From Candidatus Heimdallarchaeota archaeon AB_125 (lineage in GTDB: Archaea; Asgardarchaeota; Heimdallarchaeia; Heimdallarchaeales; Heimdallarchaeaceae), in assembly GCA_001940755.1 (NCBI GenBank), contig MEHH01000183.1:1-5809 (forward strand): a stretch of DNA of 5,809 nucleotides. Direction: 5' to 3'. The translations under genes were made by a program, and so were the position numbers. Shown one piece after another: positions 1-5,809 of this stretch (its first letter is position 1; every line of letters begins with the position of its first letter). The notes under the pieces are model-generated. The model searched no databases, was not told where the DNA came from, and worked only from the letters and a program-made list of their open reading frames with translations.

Positions 1-10
1 GAAATATAAT
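1..10 (+). promoter_or_regulatory. TATA-like promoter element of the first gene
   Basis: An A/T-only stretch (aaatataa) is centred about 28 bases before the ATG at 34. In archaea, initiation usually falls 22-27 bases downstream of the TATA centre, so the transcript would begin just before or at the start codon. No Shine-Dalgarno-like purine run precedes the ATG. The same spacing recurs at two other promoters here. The element touches the window edge, so any BRE is out of view. Confidence 0.45.
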
Positions 11-33
11 AGAAAAATTGTAAGTGAGTTCAG

Positions 34-483
34 ATGAATGAGCGAGTAGAGCTTCTCAACTCCTTCATTGAGAAAGTACAAATAATCTTTCCAGATCTAA
101 TTGCTATTTATGAATTTGAAAAAGAAATAGCTCTTTTTGATAAGTGGTCTAAAGATAAGAAAGGAATTGTTATTATCATAAATGAAGAAGATTACAGTTT
201 GGAAAATCTTCTTCTTATAGATTTAGTTTATGATAAGCTTCAAGATGAATTTGGATGGAATCATGGAGTTGCTTTTGCTTCATCCTTTTCTAGAAGTTAC
301 ATTAGAACTATGAATAATCTCTGGCATGTTAATATGAAGAATAATCACTGTTTGATGCCTGAGGATCAAATAAATCTCAAAAAAACCAGAAAACTTCTTC
401 ATGGAACAGATATCATATCTAAAGTTCCTTCTATGCATAAGGCGGATGAAAAGGTCAAAGTAAATGTAGGTCTAACGCGCTAA
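34..483 (+). CDS. Degenerate nucleotidyltransferase-like protein (hypothetical)
   Basis: The 149-residue product has a helix (about 1-20), a strand (DLIAIYEF, 21-28), a second strand (GIVIII, 44-49), another helix (55-72) and a late motif LLHGTDI (121-127). This order recalls MNT/Pol-beta-type nucleotidyltransferases, whose C-terminal part often contains a similar 'L-Y-G-x-D-I' element. The catalytic signature is not visible: the G-S after the first strand is replaced by E-K, and the D-x-D before the second strand by K-K-G. If the fold assignment is right, this is a non-catalytic domain. The ATG at 34 fits the TATA-like element at 1-10. The TAA at 481-483 is followed in the same frame by 22 open codons and then the ATPase, so this may be the N-terminal part of one split gene. 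The fold call is by eye and weak; that the ORF is (or was) coding is fairly sure. Confidence 0.6.
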   Translation: MNERVELLNSFIEKVQIIFPDLIAIYEFEKEIALFDKWSKDKKGIVIIINEEDYSLENLLLIDLVYDKLQDEFGWNHGVAFASSFSRSYIRTMNNLWHVNMKNNHCLMPEDQINLKKTRKLLHGTDIISKVPSMHKADEKVKVNVGLTR

Positions 484-549
484 GAAGCACTTGAAATTGC
501 AAACAGATTTGATGAATACAAACCACTTGTAAATCCGGAGTGTTGTTGG
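481..549 (+). other. In-frame TAA plus 22 open codons joining two ORFs
   Basis: The ORFs starting at 34 and 550 are in the same frame (516 bases apart). Between them lie a single TAA (481-483) and 22 sense codons reading EALEIANRFDEYKPLVNPE then CCW. These residues look like genuine protein and resemble the pre-P-loop region of archaeal ATPases. No ATG, GTG or TTG occurs in this frame between 484 and 549, and no convincing TATA-like element lies about 27 bases before 550. Either a nonsense change (one base from AAA, GAA or CAA) split a single gene, or the base is an error, or the two genes are simply close. By a rough base-composition estimate, 22 open codons would occur by chance about one time in six, so openness alone is weak evidence. 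Confidence 0.5.
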
Positions 550-1398
550 ATGAGACATGATTTCACTGTTGAACATTCTCTAGTGAAAATAGTTGAAGAG
601 CAATTAATTAGAGTTCAAGATGACATCTTACCTGAAAACAATATTCATATCTATGGGAGATATGGAGGTTCTGGAAAAACTCAGATCATGTATTCAATCA
701 TGAAAGAATGCAAGAAGTTGGACTTACCATTCATCTATAGGTCTGAATTTTGGAAAGATGAAACAGGGAAATACAAAGAAATTGATTCTAATCCAGAAAA
801 TGAAGCAGCTGAAGTAAGTAAATGGGTTGCTAACCATGCAATAAATTCTAAATTCATCTTGTTTTTAGATGAAGTAGATATTAATGAAGAACTGCTAAAG
901 GAGAAACTAAAGGAAAGATTTCCAAATTTTGATGTTCTTTATTGGATTATCTCTGGAGGAAAAGATATTCCAGATTTTACTCAAAAAGGATTTGAGATTT
1001 TTGATATTGTTAAAGAATATCCATTTAGTGAAAAACAGTTTAAAAATCTTATAGAAACTCTTTGTAAAAAATCAAATATAAGCAGTGAGATTTTTTCTGA
1101 AAAGATAGTTAACATTATTGTGAAAAAGACTAGATTGTGGAATCATTCATCTATAAGAAAAACGCCTACAGCTGTTGTTTTAACTGCTTCTCTAACTCTG
1201 ATAGAATCACTGAAAAATCTAGATAAGGAAGAAAAATTAACAATTCTTCCAGAAATTGCAGAAAAATGGGCCTATTTTGGAACATCTCCATGGTATCAAA
1301 AATATGGTGAGCTTCATGATGTTCATGCAGAGTATTTGTTGTTTGACGGGAAGAAATATATTCAAAAAGACAAACATTACAATCATCCATTGCCATAA
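550..1398 (+). CDS. P-loop ATPase of AAA/STAND type, probably N-terminally incomplete
   Basis: This 282-residue protein shows a Walker A loop at 36-44 (GRYGGSGKT) after a beta strand (NIHIY), and a Walker B strand at 102-108 (FILFLDE) with acidic D107 and E108. A further strand VLYWIIS (129-135) sits where sensor 1 is expected. A helix with R203 (SIRKTP, 201-206) is a possible sensor 2. The P-loop has one extra glycine compared with GxxxxGKT. The layout is that of AAA+/STAND or 'archaeal ATPase' proteins, which use ATP to switch or remodel partners. After about residue 240 I see a short tail without a recognisable domain. The annotated ATG at 550 starts close to the P-loop, and protein-like sequence lies in frame just upstream beyond a TAA, so the natural N-terminus may be longer. 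Context: same strand as the preceding nucleotidyltransferase-like ORF and a small membrane protein. The partner is unknown. Confidence 0.8.
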   Translation: MRHDFTVEHSLVKIVEEQLIRVQDDILPENNIHIYGRYGGSGKTQIMYSIMKECKKLDLPFIYRSEFWKDETGKYKEIDSNPENEAAEVSKWVANHAINSKFILFLDEVDINEELLKEKLKERFPNFDVLYWIISGGKDIPDFTQKGFEIFDIVKEYPFSEKQFKNLIETLCKKSNISSEIFSEKIVNIIVKKTRLWNHSSIRKTPTAVVLTASLTLIESLKNLDKEEKLTILPEIAEKWAYFGTSPWYQKYGELHDVHAEYLLFDGKKYIQKDKHYNHPLP

Positions 1399-1412
1399 TT
1401 TTATCTTCTCTT
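1399..1412 (+). terminator. Possible T-rich archaeal terminator after the ATPase
   Basis: A pyrimidine-rich stretch (13 of 14 bases are T or C, one A) directly follows the ATPase stop codon. Archaeal termination commonly uses T-rich tracts without a hairpin. The next gene has its own TATA-like element just downstream, which fits a transcript boundary here. The tract is interrupted, so the call is tentative. Confidence 0.25.
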
Positions 1413-1414
1413 GG

Positions 1415-1427
1415 AAAAATATAAAAG
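1415..1427 (+). promoter_or_regulatory. TATA-like element of the small membrane-protein gene
   Basis: The stretch aaaaatataaaag has its core centred near 1421. That is about 19 bases before the ATG at 1440 but about 27 bases before the in-frame ATG at 1449. The second distance equals that seen at the promoter before 3572, so if the mRNA is leaderless the second ATG is the better start. Confidence 0.45.
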
Positions 1428-1439
1428 TAAGATAGTTAA

Positions 1440-1631
1440 ATGAAGGTCATGAAAGCTCTCAAGATTATAGGCGGTATCTTAGCTGGTTTAATCATAGTTC
1501 CTATTGCCCTTGCATTCGCAATCGGTATTGGAGCTATTGTAGTTACAATAGTTATTATTGTAAAGATTATTCGATTAATTACATTTGCTGATTTAAGAAA
1601 GAAAAGAAGGAAACAGAAGCTAGAAAGCTAA
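1440..1631 (+). CDS. Small membrane protein with basic C-terminal tail (hypothetical)
   Basis: The 63-residue product has an uninterrupted hydrophobic region from about residue 9 to 43. That is long enough for one long helix or a tight two-helix hairpin around G29-G31. A strongly basic tail (LRKKRRKQK, 52-60) follows, which should stay cytoplasmic by the positive-inside rule. There is no cleavable signal peptide or catalytic motif. I do not recognise a family. The start may be M4 (ATG at 1449), because the upstream TATA-like element is then at the leaderless distance. The gene lies 41 bases after the ATPase stop. Its TAA overlaps the TAG of the convergent methyltransferase gene by sharing two bases (1629-1630). 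It could be a small membrane effector, a holin-like protein or merely a housekeeping small protein; sequence alone does not decide. Confidence 0.6.
   Translation: MKVMKALKIIGGILAGLIIVPIALAFAIGIGAIVVTIVIIVKIIRLITFADLRKKRRKQKLES
1595..1614 (-). terminator. Possible T/C-rich terminator of the peptidase-methyltransferase operon
   Basis: Read on the minus strand, the 20 bases starting 13 bases beyond the methyltransferase stop are almost entirely T and C, with T-runs of two to four. That is the kind of tract that ends archaeal transcripts. The same bases on the plus strand encode the basic tail of the small membrane protein, so lysine/arginine codon composition also explains the purine richness. 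Confidence 0.25.
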
Positions 1632-2398
1632 TCTAGTTCATAAAAGAAGAGCTTTGTAATTGAGTAAGTGGAGTAAGTTTCTCCCTTAACATCTTTACTA
1701 GTTGAAAGATATTCTTTAAAGTCATGAAGAGTTTTCTCAAAGATTTTATTATCAATTTCCCATAAGCTTCTAAAATATCTATTTTGTAAACTGCTGACAA
1801 TATCTTGATTTCTTATCTCCTCATCAGTTTTTAATTCACATACTTCAGGTTTATACCCAGTACTTTCCATAAATTGATGAAAATCCCTCAAGTCTGTGTC
1901 ATCAGATTCCTGTTCTTCCCTTTGATTTTCAAGTATTAGTTGTCTGAATTTGAGATAGTATGGGTGATATTCAGTGTCAGTATATGCATATCCAACTAAC
2001 AAAGAACCTGTTGAATTCGTTACTTCGTTGTAGAATTGTCTATAATCTTGTATCAAATGAACGAAGTTAATAGCTGAAATTAAATGAAAGTTTTTAGAAA
2101 AAGGTAGGGATAAACCATCTGCTTGTACAAGATAGCAAGTAGGTAGTTCTTTTTTCTGAAATTCACTCAACATCTTTTGTGAAATATCAATACCAAAAAG
2201 ACTGTGATTAGAGGAAGCTAATGATGATTCTATTCGACCAGTACCTGCTCCAATCGAGAGAATTCTGTAGTTTGTTAAGCTATATCTACTCTGCAAATAA
2301 GAATAGATTTTCTCTTTAAAGAATTGAACTGATTGATTTGGTATTTTCCGAGTATAGTCATATACACAGGCAACACGATCGTAGTTTTTGAAATTCAT
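1628..2398 (-). CDS. Class I SAM-dependent methyltransferase
   Basis: Residues are numbered from an upstream ATG at 2422 (264 residues). Motif I is ILSIGAGTGR (54-63), the glycine-rich SAM loop. The acidic residue expected to bind the ribose is D79 in GIDIS, and motif III is QADGLSLPF (100-108, D102 near the adenine). A strand follows at 113-118 (HLISAI). The N-terminal YDRVACVYDYTRKIP is typical of Methyltransf_11/25-like small-molecule methyltransferases. The substrate cannot be read from the sequence; the C-terminal half (about 150-264) is charged and probably forms the substrate cap. I chose the start at M9 (ATG at 2398-2396). It lies one base after the peptidase stop, whereas the ATG at 2422 would overlap the peptidase by 23 bases. 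The last codons of the peptidase give a weak GGAAG just before this ATG. Co-transcription with the peptidase is nearly certain. Confidence 0.85.
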   Translation of the reverse strand: MNFKNYDRVACVYDYTRKIPNQSVQFFKEKIYSYLQSRYSLTNYRILSIGAGTGRIESSLASSNHSLFGIDISQKMLSEFQKKELPTCYLVQADGLSLPFSKNFHLISAINFVHLIQDYRQFYNEVTNSTGSLLVGYAYTDTEYHPYYLKFRQLILENQREEQESDDTDLRDFHQFMESTGYKPEVCELKTDEEIRNQDIVSSLQNRYFRSLWEIDNKIFEKTLHDFKEYLSTSKDVKGETYSTYSITKLFFYELD

Positions 2399-2399
2399 A

Positions 2400-3485
2400 T
2401 TACTTCCACAAATATCTATCAAATTCGACTAGTCTTTTAGATTTTTCACCAACTAAAACATCATCTTCAATTCGTATACCAAATTTGCCAGGGATATAAA
2501 TTCCTGGTTCATCAGTATGAACATTCCCCTCTACTAGAGGTTCCTTATTTCCCCTGACTATGTAAGGTTCTTCATGTACTTGTAACCCGAGACCATGACC
2601 AAGTCTATGAGTGAAGTATTTTCCAAACCCTGCATCATCTATAACTCCTCTAGCAGCGAAGTCTACTTGTTCTGCAGGTATTCCAGTTTTTGAAATCTCA
2701 AGAGCTATATTATTTGCTTCCTCAACAATTGCATATACATCTAAAAATTCCTTAGATGGTTTTCCATGAACACTTGTAACAGTGATATCAGCAAAATAAT
2801 GATCACAAGTAGTTCCAGCATCTATTAGAATGACACTATCTTGTTTCAGTTTCTTATTTGATGGTTTTCCATGTGGTACTGCGCTATTTTCATCAATTTG
2901 AACTAATGCCCATCCCATTTCCCCTGAGTTCAAAGTCATCTGTTCTTGTACTATTTTCAATATCTCTAGTTCTGTTTGACCTGCTTTAATGACTTCAAGA
3001 GCAGAAGCTATTCCAGCAGCTGTATCTTCTGATGCTTTGATCATTCTTTGTATTTCTTCTTCACTTTTTACAGTTCTAAACTTGTTTATAATAGGACTCG
3101 CATCCTGAAAAGAAGCCTCAGGAAACTGTTTCTTCAATCTTGTATATACTTCGAAAGGAGTTGATGGTTCTAAGGCTAATTTCTTTGGTTTCGAAGGTAG
3201 AGCATTTTTTAAAATCTGATAAGGATTTTCTTCCTCTTTCCACGTAACTACATCTTCAAAAGTAGTCTGTATAATCATGTTTTCTTTTTCAAATGAAGGT
3301 GCAATTAGTGTAGTTTCCTCTTCTGAAGAAAGAACACCACAAATTAACCTCTCGCTTAACCCCAGATATCCTTTGAAAAGATAAAAGAAGTTAATTGAAG
3401 GAGGAACCATTAAGAAATCAATTTCCTCAGCTTTCAGAACGTCAATGATTTGACTTTGGCGTTTAGTGTAATCTATAGGTTTCAC
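2400..3485 (-). CDS. Xaa-Pro aminopeptidase / Xaa-Pro dipeptidase (M24B family)
   Basis: This 361-residue cytosolic metallopeptidase has the two-domain build of prolidases. An N-terminal creatinase-like domain (about 1-130) precedes the pita-bread catalytic domain (about 140-350). All five expected metal ligands are present: D222 (IDAG), D233 (FADIT), H297 (GHGLG), E326 (DEPGIY) and E340 (GIRIEDD). The substrate-side histidines H205 (PHGKP) and H304 (VHEEP) are also in place. Such enzymes use two divalent metal ions to cleave the bond before proline in peptides (aminopeptidase) or in dipeptides (prolidase), recycling proline. Length and motifs are normal and nothing is broken. The start codon is GTG (3485-3483), with no better in-frame start nearby. 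A TATA-like element lies about 22 bases upstream, pointing to a leaderless or nearly leaderless mRNA. Whether it prefers dipeptides or longer peptides cannot be told. It is the first gene of an operon with the methyltransferase. Confidence 0.95.
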   Translation of the reverse strand: MKPIDYTKRQSQIIDVLKAEEIDFLMVPPSINFFYLFKGYLGLSERLICGVLSSEEETTLIAPSFEKENMIIQTTFEDVVTWKEEENPYQILKNALPSKPKKLALEPSTPFEVYTRLKKQFPEASFQDASPIINKFRTVKSEEEIQRMIKASEDTAAGIASALEVIKAGQTELEILKIVQEQMTLNSGEMGWALVQIDENSAVPHGKPSNKKLKQDSVILIDAGTTCDHYFADITVTSVHGKPSKEFLDVYAIVEEANNIALEISKTGIPAEQVDFAARGVIDDAGFGKYFTHRLGHGLGLQVHEEPYIVRGNKEPLVEGNVHTDEPGIYIPGKFGIRIEDDVLVGEKSKRLVEFDRYLWK

Positions 3486-3501
3486 AATTTTCTTTTATCT
3501 A

Positions 3502-3511
3502 GTTTATATTT
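3502..3511 (-). promoter_or_regulatory. TATA-like element of the peptidase-methyltransferase operon
   Basis: On the minus strand the bases read aatataaac (within aaatataaact), centred about 22 bases before the GTG start at 3485. Initiation would fall at or immediately next to the start codon. The spacing is at the short end for archaea. It lies about 30 bases from the plus-strand TATA-like element, so a protein bound between 3512 and 3540 could affect both directions. Confidence 0.45.
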
Positions 3512-3534
3512 AGAGTTTTTGTATAGATTGCGTT

Positions 3535-3548
3535 GCAAAACATTTATT
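3535..3548 (+). promoter_or_regulatory. BRE plus TATA-like element of the 728-residue protein gene
   Basis: GCAAAA (3535-3540) fits the archaeal BRE pattern RNWAAW and directly abuts catttatt (3541-3548), a TATA-like box centred 27 bases before the ATG at 3572. This is the best BRE/TATA pair in the window and predicts a leaderless mRNA. A hexamer palindrome TTGCAA (3533-3538) overlaps the BRE, but it is too short to be called an operator. Confidence 0.5.
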
Positions 3549-3571
3549 GAAGTCAAAACAAATAATTATTC

Positions 3572-5758
3572 ATGCATCTATCTTTGCTAGATACTCGACC
3601 TTTCAATAAATTCGTTGAGATGGAACTTGAAAGAGATAATCTTTATCGTTCTTTCACTACCTTAGACGAACCTAAAGAAATTTCAACTGCATGGATTAAT
3701 TTTGCAGAATCATGTGCTCAAAATCTTTCAGCAATCAATAGTTTAGCTGATATGGCTATTGAAAGATTATTTGATGCATCTCTTGAAATTAAGCAGACAA
3801 ATAGTAATCCTTTACCGCTTCATGATCTTTTATATGGGAACTTTTCTAATCAATTAATGGTTCTTAATCAGTTTGAACTTCAGTTAGGGGTTCTTACTTA
3901 TGTTTATTCGCAAGTAAGAAATAGAGGTGTCTTTGGATTTTCGCCTAAAACCAGCCAGTACATTTACTATATCACTGCAAAGGAATCAATAGATAAGATT
4001 CTGTACAGGGTTATTAATAATGAAATTCCTGAAGCAAGTACAGCAAGTTTAACACCATTACCAAACAAACATGATTTACTCAATGTGCTAATGCCACTAG
4101 TTGAGCTAGAAAATATGAAGAGACTTCTACCAATTTACGATAGCCTTCCAGATAGTGATAAAAATCTTGGAGTAATGACAGTTAAGAGTGAGTATGATTA
4201 TCTACAGGGAGTTACTCTTCTTTCTAATATTATTGATGTTTCAAAGAAAGCTGCTCAAGATTTCTGGTGGGCAGATCCTATTAGTGAATTATCTATTTTA
4301 AATCATGCAAAAGAGCATTTCGAGTCCACTATTGAGATTTTGAATAAAAACCCAGAAACTCAAGGAAGTAGAGCAATTACTATCCAAGGAGAATTTTTAC
4401 CAATAGTTGATGCACATAGTTCGCTTTCTCTTGTCCAACACTTCAAATTATTAGCTAATGCTGCGTTAGAAAGTGGAGATCTAGAACATGCTTCAGAATA
4501 TTATTCAAGGGCATTAAGCGAATATAAGAAAGCAGCTGATTTGCTGGAAAAAACTGAAAATCTTGAAGGACAAAAATTGCATAAGGAATTCTTACAGGAA
4601 GAATCAGAACTTAAGATTCTTCATATTTTAACAAAATTAGGATTAAAATATTCATCAATCGTAACTAATCTGTATGAGCAAAAGGTAGAAGATGCTCTAA
4701 AAGCATGTGTAGACGTAGAAAAGTTACTTGGAGATATTGAAGGAGCTGCATCATTACCTTACATTTATGGAGTTAGTGTAGCTTATTCGTCTGCATCTTC
4801 AATAATAAATGAATTATTGGAACAAGATTTAGCTCATTTAAGCATAATTGATAGGCTTGTATCTCAATTCAGTTTTCCCTTAAAAGCAATGGGTTCTGCT
4901 CTTTCAGAAATTCAGCTATCCTTTCTCAAAGTAGATGATAATAATCCCAGAGCAAGTTTTAAGGAACTGCAAGGACTTGATGATAAACTCTCTCATCTTG
5001 AAAAAGCCATAGAACTGTTACCTTCATTCATTCCAGAGAGGGATAATCAGCGGAAAAAAATACATGCTATTAGGTACTTTGTTAAGTCTTTAATTTCAGA
5101 AAACAAAGTCTATCTATTTGCTGATAATAATATTGTTCTAGATTTGATTTTAAGATCTCGAGCACATTACTTTGCTAAGAAAGCAGATCAAAGCATGACT
5201 GGAATTAAGAAACAAGAAAAAGAATTGAGAAACTTGATTAATGAAAGAATGATTGAAACTAAAACAGTTGGGATAGTAACTGAATCTAGCTTAGTTACCT
5301 TAGGTCTTCAAAGTACTTACAAAAACCTAGTTAGAAAGTTCATTGAGGAAATGATTGGAGTAACAATAGAATCACAGACTCTACCTGATTTCTTTGCTGA
5401 ATCAGTTCAGACTCAATTTACTGAGATGACAGAATTTCATGAACTTCTAGATCTAATATTGTTAGATACTAAGGAACTGATTGCAACTAGTAAAAATGTA
5501 TCAATTAAAGGAAATGAAATTAACTGGGATTTTGTTAAAAGAAGAAATATCTTTGGCCCAGCTATTAAAAAGATGTATGAAGCTACTCAAGGAATCATTT
5601 TAGGGGAGCTTTATGCTATAGCGAAAAAACCATCCAAAGCAATAAGTAACTATACAAAAGCAAGTAAGAATTTTTACGAAGTTAGTGAGATGCTAGGAGG
5701 AATAGCAGAATATCTATGGATCTTGAAAGAAGAAATCAAGCACTATTTGCTGGAATGA
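3572..5758 (+). CDS. Large all-helical TPR-like protein of unknown function
   Basis: The 728-residue product is soluble and appears almost entirely alpha-helical, with no signal peptide or membrane segment. Two stretches look like tetratricopeptide-type helix pairs. One is around 290-327, including SGDLEHASEYYSRALSEYKKA; the other is around 677-705, with the matching pattern AKKPSKAISNYTKASKNFYE. Regions 340-395 and 470-485 have similar amphipathic helices, and 541-562 is highly charged and could be a short coiled coil. A notable local feature is DFWWADPISE (230-239). I see no catalytic signature, P-loop or metal-binding cluster. TPR-like arrays usually act as protein-protein scaffolds; that role is inferred here. 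The ATG at 3572 is supported by a BRE/TATA pair 27 bases upstream. Another ORF begins three bases after the stop, so this is probably the first gene of an operon. A remote BRO1-like or other helical-scaffold relationship is conceivable but not shown. Confidence 0.85.
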   Translation: MHLSLLDTRPFNKFVEMELERDNLYRSFTTLDEPKEISTAWINFAESCAQNLSAINSLADMAIERLFDASLEIKQTNSNPLPLHDLLYGNFSNQLMVLNQFELQLGVLTYVYSQVRNRGVFGFSPKTSQYIYYITAKESIDKILYRVINNEIPEASTASLTPLPNKHDLLNVLMPLVELENMKRLLPIYDSLPDSDKNLGVMTVKSEYDYLQGVTLLSNIIDVSKKAAQDFWWADPISELSILNHAKEHFESTIEILNKNPETQGSRAITIQGEFLPIVDAHSSLSLVQHFKLLANAALESGDLEHASEYYSRALSEYKKAADLLEKTENLEGQKLHKEFLQEESELKILHILTKLGLKYSSIVTNLYEQKVEDALKACVDVEKLLGDIEGAASLPYIYGVSVAYSSASSIINELLEQDLAHLSIIDRLVSQFSFPLKAMGSALSEIQLSFLKVDDNNPRASFKELQGLDDKLSHLEKAIELLPSFIPERDNQRKKIHAIRYFVKSLISENKVYLFADNNIVLDLILRSRAHYFAKKADQSMTGIKKQEKELRNLINERMIETKTVGIVTESSLVTLGLQSTYKNLVRKFIEEMIGVTIESQTLPDFFAESVQTQFTEMTEFHELLDLILLDTKELIATSKNVSIKGNEINWDFVKRRNIFGPAIKKMYEATQGIILGELYAIAKKPSKAISNYTKASKNFYEVSEMLGGIAEYLWILKEEIKHYLLE

Positions 5759-5761
5759 GAT

Positions 5762-5809
5762 ATGATTGATCCAATGACTTTTGGCTATAACGCAAAGTGT
5801 AACGCTCTA
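5762..5809 (+). CDS. Start of a downstream gene, cut by the window end
   Basis: An ATG three bases after the preceding TGA opens a frame that stays open for all 16 visible codons, beginning MIDPMTFGYNAKC. The tight spacing suggests the same operon and translational coupling with the 728-residue protein. Sixteen codons are too few to name a product, and an open run this short can occur by chance. Confidence 0.45.
   Translation, partial: MIDPMTFGYNAKCNAL

Noticed and set aside
481..483. Stop-codon recoding (selenocysteine or pyrrolysine) joining the two ORFs
   Set aside because: The codon is TAA, whereas selenocysteine uses TGA and pyrrolysine uses TAG; no supporting RNA structure was apparent.
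1166..1396. 76-codon open frame on the minus strand
   Set aside because: It lies wholly antisense to the ATPase gene and its protein looks like a complement shadow with no recognisable feature.
2399..2422. Upstream ATG at 2422 as the methyltransferase start
   Set aside because: It would overlap the peptidase by 23 bases, and the added eight residues do not look like part of the fold; the ATG at 2398 sits one base after the peptidase stop.
3533..3538. Palindrome TTGCAA as an operator
   Set aside because: A six-base palindrome is expected by chance and no longer inverted repeat surrounds it.
5788..5805. Direct repeat TAACGC separated by six bases
   Set aside because: Both copies fall within the visible codons of the last partial ORF (Asn-Ala twice) and are too short to mean more.
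1..5809. CRISPR array, tRNA/rRNA gene, insertion sequence or terminal inverted repeats
   Set aside because: Nearly all sequence is covered by genes; no regularly spaced repeats, cloverleaf-like segment or transposase motif was seen by eye.

Overview
This window is A+T-rich and looks archaeal. Four of the clear genes have a TATA-like element at a distance that would put transcription initiation at or near the start codon (leaderless mRNA), and no strong Shine-Dalgarno sequence precedes any of them. One gene is an M24-type metallopeptidase. The lineage cannot be fixed from the sequence alone; an Asgard-type (for example Heimdallarchaeia-like) genome is one guess, not a result.

Left part (1-1631, + strand): a promoter is followed by a small protein with the remote outline of a nucleotidyltransferase but no visible catalytic acidic residues. 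A P-loop ATPase follows in exactly the same reading frame, separated by one TAA stop and 22 further open codons. The layout suggests either a single fused gene split by a nonsense change, or two tightly spaced genes. Next comes a 63-codon membrane protein with its own TATA-like element and a basic tail.

Middle part (1628-3485, - strand): a Xaa-Pro aminopeptidase/prolidase-like enzyme (M24B) with all metal ligands intact is followed, after a 1-base gap, by a class I SAM-dependent methyltransferase. They almost certainly form one operon. The methyltransferase stop overlaps the stop of the convergent membrane-protein gene.

Right part (3486-5809): an 86-bp divergent intergenic region holds one TATA-like element for each direction. 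It leads into a 728-residue, nearly all-helical, TPR-like soluble protein that I do not recognise. A further ORF starts three bases after it and runs off the window end. No RNA genes, CRISPR arrays, insertion sequences or long repeats were seen. The most unusual part is the split pseudo-nucleotidyltransferase/ATPase locus with its adjacent small membrane protein. It could be a nucleotide-triggered effector module, but that is only a hypothesis.
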